A stretch of DNA of 64,000 nucleotides from Kappaphycus alvarezii (taxonomy: Eukaryota > Rhodophyta > Florideophyceae > Gigartinales > Solieriaceae), in NCBI GenBank assembly GCA_002205965.3, contig NADL03000708.1:1-64000 (forward strand). Direction: 5' to 3'. Within the stretch, counting starts at the first letter, position 1; the number at the start of each line of letters is the position of its first letter. This document shows positions 1 through 9,195 of the stretch, one piece after another. The translations under genes and the position numbers were made by a program. Under the pieces are notes generated by a model. The model ran no database searches, was not told the origin of the DNA, and was given only the letters and a program-made list of their open reading frames with translations.

Positions 1-142
1 GAATGTGTTTCTTTTTGCGATAATATCGAATCAAAGGGCAGAATTCGGAGCATGAAAGAAGATTACCTTTGCAAAGAAAATAAGAATACGTCGAATTCCA
101 TATATGAAGATGTGAGCACGACGGAAGAGGTCCTTCAAAATA

Positions 143-1560
143 TTGAGGTTGAGGATCAAGAAGAAAAAGGGCGCCAAGTGGCGGAAATCCAAGGAAAAGT
201 GCAGCACCTTCCCGCCCCGCCTCAATGAAAATATCCGACATTTTAACTCTTCCGAAGTAATTGCACGAAGCGTTTCAGATTTAAGACAAGCAATTGTACC
301 GGTTACTCACTCGTTCGAACTTACCGACACGCAACCGATTTACCACAAGCCTAGACGTCAACCGCCAAAGTATGAAAAATTTATCTCAGAAAATGTTTCA
401 AGTATGCTGAAAAATGATATTATTCGACCAGTTCATCCCCATGGTCGTTTCCAGTTGTGGTCGCACAAAGAAGGATGGAAAGCTGCGTTTTTGCGTCGAT
501 TACCGACAACTGAACCAGAGAATGATACCCGATCGATTTCCGATTCCGAACATGGAGGAGATCCTCGAGGACCTGAAGGACGGGAGATATTTCACCTCAA
601 TTGACCTTTACACTGGCTATTGGCAGATTCCCATTGGATGAAAAATGTAAGGAAAAAACAACCTTTACCAGCAAAGCCGGTACGTTCAGGTTCGAAGTGA
701 TGCCTTTTGGTCCCATGAATGCACCAGCTACATTCCAAAGAATGATGAACAGGTTTTGAAAGGACTTCCATTCGCAAGAGTCTATATCGATGATGTCGTC
801 ATATTCTCAGAAACATTGAATCAGCACATCTCGCACGTCAAGACAGTTGTGGAGAGGATATCGGAGTATAGCTTGAAAATTAAGTTGAGCAAATGCTTCT
901 TTGCGAAAACTTCTATCCAATTACTCGGTCATATCGTCGACCAGAGGGAATTAGAGTGGATCCAGAGAAAACGAAAAAAAAAAGTTGGCACCAAGGCCCG
1001 CTTCAAAGACGGAGGTCCGAAGCTTCTTAGGACTGGCCTCATATTACAGAAGATTTATCAGAGATTTCGCCAAGACTGCAGCACCGTTACATGCCAGCAC
1101 TACGAAGAACGGAAAATTTTACTGGAACAAGGAAATGGAAACTTCATTTAAGGAGCTTAAAGATAAGCTATGTGTCCCCAGTTCTCATGTACCCAGATTT
1201 CAAGAGACCATTCGTTGTGGAGACAGATGCCTCCGAACGGTCTTTGGGTGCCGTTTTGTCCCAAAAAGACGAAAACGGAAGACTACACCCTGTTCAATTC
1301 GCAAGCTGAACTCTGAATGATGCGGAAAGGAGATACTCAGTCTGCGAGAAAGAAGCGCTAGCTGTCGTCTTCGCGCTGAAAAAGTTTCGCGTATACCTTT
1401 CATCACTCGAGAAATTTGTCTTGATAACTGATCACCAGGCACTTAAAACAGCATTCCAAAAGAAGGATGTACATCACCGCTTGGCCCAATGGCTCGACAT
1501 TTTCGCAGAATATCGGTTTGAAATTGTGTATAGATCCGGACGCGAATAATCAGCCTGCCG
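143..1560 (+). pseudogene. Gypsy A reverse transcriptase and RNase H (frameshifted)
   Basis: This is the RT-RNase H part of a Ty3/gypsy polyprotein, which copies element RNA into DNA. Three frames together carry it. Frame 2 (about 230-475) holds the RT N-terminus ending in NDIIRPVHPHGRF. Frame 3 (about 475-640) holds FCVDYRQLN and the first catalytic Asp in FTSIDLYTGYWQIPIG. A stop near 640 and a further shift lead to the YIDDVVIFSE active-site box near 783. RNase H shows VVETDASERSLGAVLSQ near 1213-1263 and a QPADYLSRL box near 1551. Runs of A near 970 mark one likely slip. The two catalytic aspartates of YIDD are kept, but the reading frame is not. The 5' boundary is uncertain because coding similarity fades before about 230. 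Confidence 0.85.
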
Positions 1561-2880
1561 ATTACCTATCCCGCTTGAGGGACGCACTGATTCCAAATGA
1601 AAAAGCTTCGGAGGACATCGTCGGAGTCGCCGAGTTGCAGTTGCCGAACGATAACGAGTACGAATCAAATATTCACGGACTGATAAAATTCCTCGATGGA
1701 CTAGAAATGAAAAAGGTTGATCTTGAACACAGAAATTGGGTACGCAGGATTCAAAAGGCTTTTACATTGTGGAATGGGAAACTCTGCCGGCACACTAAAG
1801 CTGGTCCCCGACTAGTGGCCCCTTTGAAAGAAAGAATGAAGATCTTGAGGACTTTCCGTGATGAGCTAGGGCATTGGGATCTCGAAACAACCAAAAAATT
1901 CGTAACTGAGAGATTCTGGTGGCCCGGTATCCATAAGGACGTCTATAATTTCGTGAAAAGCTGCGACAACTGCCAAAAATTCACTCCAATACGGAAGTAT
2001 AAGACAACTCTAAGTTTTCCAGTTTCCGGTCTCTTTGAACCTTCTCAACTGACTTCGCGGTCCCGTTCAAGGAAACTTCTTCCGGAAACAAATATCTCCT
2101 TATAGGGGTGGAACATCTTACTGGATGGCCAATAGCAGTTGCAGTCGAGGAGGCAAATGCTGAGGTGGTACTGAGATTCCTCGAAAAAGAAATAATTGAA
2201 CCGTTTGGTCTTCCAAAAAGGATCATCTCGGATAACGCCCTTTGTTTTACTGCAACTTCACTGCTTCGTTTGTTGGAAGAGAAAGGTATTCAGCTGAAGA
2301 CCGTTCTCGCATACGCTCCTATGTCCAACGGGAAAGCAGAGAGGATGGTTGGAACCATCAAACGAGCAATATCGAAAACTATGTTGGAGAATGAAATCCA
2401 GTGGGAAGATGCCTTACCAAAAGTGTTATACGGCTACCGTCGAAGAAGAGGAAGAAATGGACGCTCACTATTCGAGCTAATGTACGGAAGGGCTCCTAGA
2501 ATGTTACAGAGAGACATGGAAACAAATATTATCGATGAAGAGAGTAGGGAAGTTGAACTACTGGCCACCGAAGGCTGGAGATCACACCGCGCGCTAACAC
2601 AGACAAGAAATAAGGATGCAGAAACTGCAGTCAGAACCTTTTCAGTTGGCTCTAAAGTACTTGTAGTACATGGAAAAGCAATGCAGCAGGCTGTGAAGTG
2701 GCCGGCCTTCCAAACCAAGTACTCGAACCCTTGCATCGTCACGGAGGAAAGACACCCGCACTATCAGCTCTATTCAAGCTCAGGGAAGAGATCAAGGAGG
2801 GCCATCCATGCACGTCGTCTGGTCCCTTACCATCAGAGGCCTGAAGAATTCCTTCTCACACAGGACTATGCGCAACCACG
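1561..2880 (+). pseudogene. Gypsy A integrase (one frameshift)
   Basis: This is a retroviral-type integrase, the enzyme that joins element cDNA to host DNA. An open frame from 1467 to 2105 holds the zinc-binding H2C2 domain: the His of ELGHWDLETT, then FWWPGIHKDV and CDNCQKF. A single shift near 2043 moves to the frame open from 2108 to 3520. The catalytic triad is intact: Asp at 2051-2053 (STDFAVPF), Asp at 2231-2233 (ISDNALCF) and Glu at 2339-2341 (NGKAERMVG). This gives 35 residues between the second and third, the DD35E spacing. The C-terminal region (IHARRLVPYHQRP, about 2805-2850) fits the usual gypsy integrase tail. Apart from the shift this is the best preserved domain of the element. 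Confidence 0.88.
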
Positions 2881-2889
2881 GGGCATACT

Positions 2890-3395
2890 CATCTTTAACT
2901 GCAGAATGATTCCTATGGGAGGAAAAAGGGCCTGGGAATGGATCATCTCGATTACGCGGGACTACTACGAACTCCACGTAATCATCCATTTCTACATTAA
3001 TATATGCCTATGTTTTCGTACGTTGAACGGACCATTGCTACCTCAAGAAGATTTCCGACTATTAATAAGAGTTCTATTTTCATTCCAAAACGGAAGGTTC
3101 ACGGAAGCAGGTCCAGAGTTTGTGGAGGTAATATATCATTACTCTGAAGGAAGATATGGAATGGTAGCTGCCGGAGACTTGTCGCAAACGTATCTGAATA
3201 TTATCCGTCCAATTTACGTATTTCTCAAGAACAACCAAGATGTGCGACTGAGAGGTTACGCCTTACCCCCGGATATGGAATACAGGCTGGTCCCGTATCC
3301 TCTATGGGAACCTTACGTTTCTCCGCCACAAATTGGGAACGTTGGAGGCGGCGAGGATCCTCCTGAAGCAGTGATAATGACCAGAGGAGGACCTT
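2890..3395 (+). CDS. Gypsy A accessory domain, copy 1 (fused after integrase)
   Basis: The integrase frame continues without a stop for about 200 residues to 3520. The part after about residue 255 of that frame is not integrase. It contains NICLCFRTLNGPLLPQEDFR, then IYHYSEGRYGMV, IIRPIYVFLKNNQDV and LVPYPLWEPYVSPP. The same order of motifs recurs in the next feature, so these are two copies of one domain of roughly 140-150 residues. A Pro/Gly/Arg-rich linker follows, best read after a frame change between about 3375 and 3415. I see no clear membrane segment, signal peptide or zinc knuckle, and I do not recognise the domain. Its place between integrase and 3' LTR is where env or other accessory genes sit in some retroelements; that is only a positional comparison. 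Confidence 0.6.
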
Positions 3396-3539
3396 CAAGA
3401 GACAGCAACCCGCCCAGAAAGGTTCCGGTCGTCCCCCGAGAGGACCACGTGCAGGTCCCAGTACGTCAGGAGCTGGTCGCGGCCATTCATCGGGACCGTC
3501 CACCACAACTTCATCTCTAGCTCTGCTTCACAACCATAC

Positions 3540-4002
3540 ACAGCATACAGTCGGAAGAAGAAGATTATCTTTTTGGCTGCGCAATATCTCCGAGGATGCG
3601 AACGACGCACAGGTCATTTCTTATTTCATGATAAGCATCTGTTTATGTTTTAGGGCGCTCCATGGACCGCACTTATCTTACGAAGATTCGTTCTTGATGA
3701 TGCGCGTCTTCTTTTCTTATCGGCATCTATTCCTCCGGCATCTTCCAGAAGAGTTTGCATATCACATATATTTTTTCACTCTTGGAAGATTCGGAAGAGT
3801 CACGGAAGAAGAATGTATTCAACCCCACCTCGATGTTATCAAACCAATATATGAGGCTATGCTACAAAATGAGGTACCAGTAATGCGAACCTACTTCTTA
3901 GAGCATCATATTGGTAATCAGTTGCATCCGTACCCGTTTGAGAGACCATACATTTTATCAATAAGACAGCGAACACTAACGGAAGCAGAAAAAGAGCAGT
4001 GA
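3540..4002 (+). CDS. Gypsy A accessory domain, copy 2
   Basis: This open frame ends with a stop at 4000-4002, just 33 bases before the LTR. The first in-frame ATG is at 3628, but the frame is open upstream to about 3430, and the similarity to copy 1 starts near 3545. It shows ISICLCFRALHGP, FFTLGRFGRVTEE, VIKPIYEAMLQNEV and LHPYPFERPYILSI, each aligning in order with copy 1. The two copies are clearly diverged, so the duplication is old or the domains have separate roles. The frame upstream holds Gly/Ser/Thr-rich residues that look like a natural linker, suggesting that both domains once formed a single polyprotein tail. Function unknown. Confidence 0.6.
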
Positions 4003-4035
4003 CGAGTCGGGACGTTCGTCTTGAGCGAGAGGGCG

Positions 4036-4756
4036 TGATGTGCGCAAATTTGCACACGAAAAAATCTAGATGAGGACCATGATTGTATACAGTATCGGAA
4101 TTGGGAAGATATTTTTACAGTTTTTGAATTTGCAAGATATTTTTAATTTGGGTGAGTGTGGCAAATTCATCGGTTGATTTTTTTCATTTTAGGACACCCT
4201 GTCATAGTAGATGTCAGTAAAGTTCCAGGTTGTGGGTGATACTACAAGTAGCTCTGAAAGGTCTATATAATGGCCACATCAATTCCCACCCCTGGCCGAT
4301 GGGTGACTGGCATGGGTATGGCACCTAGATATTTACAATGAAGAAATATCTCCTAATAGTCTTTCTGGTTCACACGATTACCGTGAATACATTTTATGGT
4401 TATTAGTATGTTTGTTGGAGACTTTTGGGGTAGCCAAAATTCTATGTAAGCCGAGTAAACTGCTTCCTTTAGTGGAGGTGAAGCAAGTTGGCAGACAACT
4501 TCAAGCCAAGTCCCGAGCAGTAGGAAGTTGAGAGTCAACTTAAGACCCAAGAAATCGTTTACCTACGCTAGTCGCAGAGCGTCGGTGGTAGACCCTGCCC
4601 CTTTTATACTTGCTTGTAGCGTTCTCAACTCTCTTCTATATACACTCCCTTTTGTTCGTTCAACAATACCACGGTAGCACTTTTGTCGCTCGCAACACCT
4701 CCTTCTCAGCGTAATTGGTTCTGAAGATCTCTTCCCCCGCCGATTTACCCCTATCA
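4036..4756 (+). repeat. 3' LTR of gypsy element A
   Basis: The LTR starts TGATGTGCGC right after a purine-rich tract and ends TATCA. Ends TGAT/ATCA form a short inverted repeat. The boundaries come from alignment by eye with the solo copy at 23128-23851. It holds a TATA-like CTATATAA on the sense strand at 4263-4270 and a clear TATAAAAGG on the antisense strand (plus strand CCTTTTATA, 4600-4608). The 65-codon open frame at 4353-4550 (minus), also found in the solo LTR, lies wholly within the LTR and is probably not a gene. No 5' LTR is in the window, so a target duplication cannot be tested. Confidence 0.85.
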
Positions 4757-5445
4757 CTCACCTAGCGGCCCATATCGCACCGGAATTGTGGCGCACGATG
4801 ATTTCTTTTCTCCTTGGATTCCCGATCTTCTCCGATGCCGAGCTTTGCTCATTCTGTGAAAGTTCTCAAAGCCGCACCCGCCGATCCTTGACGCCTCAGG
4901 CTTCCACGTTACCGTTTGCCCCTGCACAGACGGTTCTGTTCGGCGCAGTAACATGCTTCGCGATCTTCTCATTTCTCATTGCACGGGCCTCTCGATTGCT
5001 CTACGCCCAATCCGCGAATAAGAATTCCCCCAAGACCCAAATCTTCCCCCCACACTCCGTCGGCGCCTTGTGTCAATCGATAATCAGCGAATCGCTCATG
5101 TGGCGCTGGGTTACGATGTGACCATAATCAGCCAGCATTCTATACCGTTCCGTCGATCCTCGTCCGCTGCTCCCTCCTCTCTCCTCTCATGAGCCGAAGA
5201 AGCCAAAAACGGGCGGTTTCAAGCTCTATGCAATGCACTAGAAATAGACTTTCATCCGGTGGCAGTTTATGTGTACGGATCAGTCGGACCCGGTACGCAA
5301 ACCGGCCTCCACCGTATATCCGAATACATGGCCTCTCGTAAAGGGCCAGTCCAACTGCAGAACGCCTCCGACTGCGGCTAATTCTCAGCTCTTTGGTTCA
5401 GCAGCGAACTGCGATCGCGATAAAATCGCAGAAAACTACAGGACG
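4757..5445 (+). pseudogene. C-terminal fragment of a LINE polyprotein with restriction-like endonuclease (family 3)
   Basis: Broken plus-strand frames together resemble the C-terminus of a non-LTR retrotransposon polyprotein. A segment near 4770-4870 reads FLLGFPIF then CSFCES, like the zinc-binding region after RT. In another frame near 4880-4990 follow GFHVTVC and RRSNMLRDLL, the His-Cys part of the CCHC knuckle. DVTIIS near 5115-5135 matches a restriction-like endonuclease strand with its Asp. FHPVAVYVYGSVGPGTQTG with RISEYMASRKGP (about 5247-5345) is the usual C-terminal segment. At least two frame changes and a stop near 5378 make it a pseudogene. The motif order supports the call more than any single match. 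It abuts the gypsy LTR, which may have inserted into it. Confidence 0.55.
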
Positions 5446-5956
5446 GAACGGAAAATCTTTACGAGTTATAAGGCACGAAAACTACAACGGCATGAGCTCT
5501 GATTTTTACATTTTGTTCTGAAGCTTGTACTAAAGTTAAGTGCTTCTTCCCAGCCCTGCAATTAAGCATCTACATAAAAACTAGGTCAAACAATTTCGAA
5601 ATCGTAAACCACTATCGTAAAGCCAATCCAATATTGCCCCTGGGGTTCAGTTATGACGGGTAGCAGTTATGCTTTGTTAGGCATTAATGGTCCAAAGAAG
5701 GGGGAAGGTTGGGGTGCTTTGTTCTTTAAAGGTCTGGATCTGTAGAACGAATCACTAGTGCATTCCTTTCCGCAGGCTTGAGAGTTTCACGTAAAAGTCA
5801 ACATGGGCTCCGATTACTGGGATCTGAGTGCAGTTTAGAGTTGCATGATACGTATTAACAATCCATGTTATCCCATCTGCACGTAAGCATTGCCTTCAAA
5901 GATTTCCTTCGGATAGGATTACAATTACTCTGCTGCAAAAGCAGAGTTGCACGTCT
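5446..5956. other. No gene seen; possible minus-strand LINE tail at about 5690-5720
   Basis: I find no convincing coding sequence here. Around 5695-5720 the minus strand reads AAAGCACCCCAACCTTCCCCC, close to the 3' terminal motif of the LINEs described elsewhere in this window, so a very short truncated insertion is possible. Confidence 0.35.
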
Positions 5957-6009
5957 CTAAGTTACAGCACTATTTTCTAAGTTACAGCACTATTGAAATA
6001 GTGCTGTAA
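5957..6009. repeat. Tandem 18-bp repeat with inverted third copy (hairpin)
   Basis: CTAAGTTACAGCACTATT occurs at 5957-5974 and again at 5977-5994. AATAGTGCTGTAA at 5997-6009 is the exact inverse of 13 bases of that unit. The cluster sits directly at the 5' end of a truncated LINE copy, so it may be a junction product of its insertion. Confidence 0.8.
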
Positions 6010-6268
6010 GTTGAGAGGTGTGGCCGTTCGAGCGATGGAGACCTATGGGATGGTTAGAGCGGTGCTTACCCAAAGGCACGCTGCTGCGGCCGTCATGTCC
6101 AACGCGGGATGCCTGGTCGCAGGCATTGAGCCGGCCCTGTAAGCAAGGTCAGTTACTGTAGTGTTACCCATCAGCGACGACTTATCCCGCATAACGTATT
6201 AGCCTCGTGGATATAACCGACCACATCTTCCATGCATTAAAATAACCCAAAAATTCCCCCTATTGAAA
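6010..6268 (+). mobile_element. 5'-truncated LINE 3' end, family 1 (copy a)
   Basis: An open frame from the 5' end to the stop near 6138 encodes the last 40 or so residues of a LINE polyprotein, including LTQRHAAAAVMSNAGCLVAG. The same residues end the copies at 8.1, 20.0 and 22.4 kb. The 3' UTR of about 120 bases is nearly identical to that of the minus-strand copy at 19.9 kb and ends GCATTAAAATAACCCAAAAA then TTCCCCC. 5' truncation is typical of target-primed reverse transcription. The high identity with the 19.9 kb copy suggests fairly recent activity. Confidence 0.75.
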
Positions 6269-6339
6269 TTTCTACATTTAATCAGGTTGCCAACTTGTCG
6301 GGCAATATGCACGAACGGGTCTGGGTTTACACTAAGGAG

Positions 6340-6640
6340 CTAACTGGGTGGTCAAATGTCAGTCGTGTGCAATAGTGCGCAAGCAATTATCGCCACAGCA
6401 ACAGCGGACCAGATAACGGGGCTGAGGCGCTGGTAGATATGATAACGAATAACCTCCTTGGAAGTATGATGGCGACGTGCGATGGCCGGGACAAACTCAT
6501 CGAACAAAAGGGCGGTCTCGGCCGAGGGGGCACCGAGGGAATCGAATGCGAAGGGTTGGAATTGGAAAGGGCTTTCGCTGCAAGGATCATCCGGGAGGTT
6601 CAGCGCCGACATGGCAGGTTGCGGTTGAGTTGACGAATCT
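6340..6640 (-). pseudogene. C-terminal LINE polyprotein fragment (family 4), 86-codon ORF
   Basis: A minus-strand frame of 86 codons (6612 to 6352) reads FQFQPFAFDSLGAPSAETALL and continues to YQRLSPVIWSAVAVAIIACA. The order F-x-P-F-A-x-D-S-x-G, then an RLS motif and a hydrophobic segment, is the pattern at the C-terminal end of LINE polyproteins with restriction-like endonuclease in many microbial eukaryotes. Taken alone, the hydrophobic end could be mistaken for a membrane anchor of a small protein. I prefer the LINE reading because of the neighbouring LINE debris, but it is a distant resemblance judged by eye. Confidence 0.45.
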
Positions 6641-7140
6641 TAATGTTATTTCATGGCTCTATCCCAATACTGTACTGTACTGTATGTACAGTTTGGTAGG
6701 TAAATCTTTGTGGGTTGTACCATGTCGCACAGAGGCATGCGGAGGGTATTCATAAATTAACTGTACAGTACATCGTATATCGATTTAAATACAGGAATCA
6801 CTGTACAACCCTCCAGAAAGTTCAGCTGTATCAAGACTGTCGACACCCTCCGCTGACCAACTTGGTCCTCTGTTTAACAATTTCACCGCTTGCTCTGCAT
6901 CAAGCACCATAAGCATCGTATTAGTGATTGCTTTAAGCCTTGGACAACAATTTGAAACCCAGGAACGGACATTAACTTAAGATTTGCCTTGTAAGCCGGG
7001 GACTTGCGTGGCAATTTTCCTGCCCCATACATAAAAGTTGACTGGGTATCAACCAGCTTTCTGTTACAGTAAATGAACTCCCCGTGTTCCCCATTTTCCT
7101 GTTGAGAGTAAACAAACGTTTTGATCATTCAATTCCTTTG
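6641..7140. other. Intergenic stretch with CTGTA-type palindromes and a dispersed-repeat segment
   Basis: No gene is supported. ACTGTACTGTACTGTATGTA lies at about 6670-6690 and CTGTACAGTAC at about 6762. A segment near 6699-6735 shares the words GGTAAATC and TGGGTTGTAC with the interruption inside the LINE copy at 8.67 kb. Near 7038-7100 is one copy of a repeat also seen near 31.38 and 33.32 kb. Its minus strand reads EFIYCNRKLVDTQSTF, which may be retroelement debris. Confidence 0.5.
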
Positions 7141-8130
7141 TTTACAAAATGTTTTGCACATTGTATTTAATGTCACCGTCTGTGTTCCGTAGATCAATTT
7201 TGAGACGGGTCTGATGTTAATGCTTCAAGTTTGGCTCTGCACGTCCAGTAACAAATTGTGTGGCATCCTAGTCCTGTTGAGTCAATGTAAATTCTGAGTA
7301 AAACACCCAAACCGCCCCCACTTAAATTCAGTTGCCGAATGACGAGCCTTCCTAGCCAAGGTTTCCACAAACCTAAACTCCAAAACATAAATACTGAATT
7401 TGAGCCATGTGCTAGCCTCTGAACTACGCCCTAAGAGTAACGAAAATCAAAGAGTCACTATTCTCCCTGAGAGCCTCCCTTACGCTTCCATGGAAAGTGG
7501 ACTTCCCACAATGCTCCCCTCCCACCATGACATTCTTCGTCTCAATAAGATCCCTTTCAACTCCAGTCACATTCTGGACTCAATTTTTATATTTCTTCTG
7601 TGCAGCCATCTTCTGCTTCTTTCACTGATTTTATTACTTGCTCTTCAACAAATCTCAAGAGATTTGATTCCTCTCTTCAATTTCTCTAGGAGCGCACCAG
7701 AGGTCGATGATTATGTTGAAATTGACACATTCGGAAGACGGCCCCCTCGACGGAATGATAAGCAAGTAATCCCTAGTATTGCCGTTTCTTTCTAACGTAC
7801 CGAGTAGTGTTTGAGATCCGGAGATTTCACATCTTGATTGTCGGGGCCCTTTCCATCTCAACGAATTATATTTTTAATGCGTTATCTGGGATGCTAACTT
7901 TCAAAGTAGTCGATTAAACGGGAGGGAAAATTTTCGGCTGTTAACCAATTGGAAAGTAATTTCATTCCCTGAAGTGAGGCAAAATGTTCCATTTTCAATT
8001 AAGGCGAGTGGGTGTGGCTGATTGGTGCTGCGAAAAGATATTTCACCACTGCGCAAGCGAAATAGGCGATCTTTTCATGAAATGAGCTTTCAATTTTGTC
8101 CTAATTTTCCACCATAAAGGCTTCTTCGGG
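7141..8130. other. Weakly coding stretch; a 131-codon ORF of unknown status at 7400-7795 (+)
   Basis: A LINE-type tail (AAAACACCCAAACCGCCCCC) ends near 7319. The plus-strand ORF at 7400-7795 has a hydrophobic run, IFIFLLCSHLLLLSLILLL, around residues 62-80 that could span a membrane. I do not recognise it and see no splice context or composition that marks it as real, so I do not call it a gene. Nothing else stands out to 8130. Confidence 0.3.
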
Positions 8131-8930
8131 ATATCCAACACGCTCCTCCTTGCGATGCCCAAATACAATGCGCAAAGTATACGACATTCATGGGGACCAT
8201 TTGGTACACTGTCGTTATGGATGCCAGCGCAACAATCGCCGCAACAATCAGGTTGATTTGCTAGGCAATGATCTTGGACGGGCAGCTCGGCGCCCTTTCA
8301 TTGAACCGCGTGTGCACCATCAACACCAGACAAGACCGGACATCAGAGCCATGGGTGCCGCAGGGGAACTGACTATTTCGACATAACATTTGTCAGCCCA
8401 ATCACTCACTCCCATTGCAGAGTCCGGACTTTCAACCCGATGACCATTCTCAATGCAGCGAGCTCGGAAAAGCGGCGGAAGTACCAAAGCTTTATTGCGG
8501 AATTACTGGGGAGAAGCAGGCTCGTTCCTGTTCCAGTCTCGGCCCTTGGTGGATAGCATCCAGAGGGATTTTCAGTGGTCACGGAGCTTGCAAGAACTGT
8601 CGCCACCCGCGCAATGGAAAGGTTTTCGAAGGTTCGAGGCATTCTTCCACAGCGACACTCGTGGTGGTAAATCGTTATGGGTTGTACAATGGCGACACTC
8701 GGCGTTGATAGTAACTTTTAACGCTGCTTGTCTGCTGGCTTGCATCCCATCGACTTTTTGGTAGACTGTTGCTGGTGCTAGCATTCGACAGCAATTATTT
8801 GTACATTGTCTCGACCATCCATGCATGTATTTAATATGACATTCAGATTTACAACTCAAAATGGGTTCCAGCCAATCCATACATCTCAATAAAGAAACCC
8901 CCCCTTTTTCCCATTGAGTTGTATTTGCAT
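8131..8930 (+). mobile_element. LINE 3' part with zinc knuckle and restriction-like endonuclease, family 1-like (copy b)
   Basis: The coding part (about 8140-8763) keeps the whole C-terminal domain of a non-LTR retrotransposon polyprotein. DIHGDHLVHCRYG is the zinc-binding box and RPDIRAMGAAGE carries the endonuclease RPD. After a frameshift near 8376, DYFDITFVSPI supplies the next Asp strand. It continues through RVRTFNPMTILNAAS to LVPVPVSALGG, where the expected Trp codon is TAG (8557-8559). The last part (TFNAACLLACIPSTF) is separated from its usual neighbour by about 35 inserted bases flanked by CGACACTCG. The 3' UTR ends CAATAAAGAAACC then CCCCTTTTTCCC near 8915. This is an inactive copy. 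Confidence 0.8.
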
Positions 8931-9100
8931 CTATCTTTTTTCACGTCGTTATTGCACTTAGAACTCGTAAAGATTTTCCATTCCGTCATTGCATTTATTT
9001 CTATAAGGTGTAGTCGGATTTATCTGTCCAGCGAAATTGAGTAGGAAGGAATTAACGATTGTCAATTGTGTAGGAGTTCCTTCCCCTTAAAATATCGGCA
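8931..9100. other. Intergenic, nothing recognised
   Basis: Short AT-rich stretch between LINE remnants; no gene or repeat identified. Confidence 0.5.
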
Positions 9101-9195
9101 CAGCGTTTTGAGTCGATTGTGGTTGTCTGGAATACTTTAGGATGGATCGAATATATCTTCCAACAGTAAAAACACCCAAAACTTTCCCCATTGTG
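9101..9195 (+). mobile_element. LINE 3' tail, family 2 (copy a)
   Basis: GAGTCGATTGTGGTTGTCTGG is followed by GGATGGATCGAATATATCTTC and a terminus AAAAACACCCAAAACTTTCC. The same string of motifs occurs near 10.8-10.9 kb, 22.84-22.93 kb (both minus strand), 31.1 kb and 33.5 kb. Only the 3' UTR is present here, so the protein family of this copy cannot be read directly. Confidence 0.7.

Larger units (their letters stand above)
1..4756 (+). mobile_element. Ty3/gypsy retrotransposon A, 3' portion with 3' LTR
   Basis: The window opens inside a Ty3/gypsy element read on the plus strand. In order it shows reverse transcriptase, RNase H, the integrase zinc-binding and catalytic domains, an integrase C-terminal segment, two copies of an unassigned accessory domain, a purine-rich tract (GAGCGAGAGGGCG) and an LTR beginning TGATGTGCGC at 4036. 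The 5' LTR, gag and protease lie outside the window. The reading frame changes several times, so this is a decayed copy. The same LTR occurs as a solo LTR at 23128-23851 and as an eroded fragment near 31.6-32.1 kb, so the family was mobile in this genome. Confidence 0.9.

Noticed and set aside
4353-4550. 65-codon minus-strand ORF, repeated at 23335-23532
   Set aside because: Both copies lie inside the family A LTR; their similarity is explained by LTR identity, and the third LTR fragment does not keep the frame cleanly.
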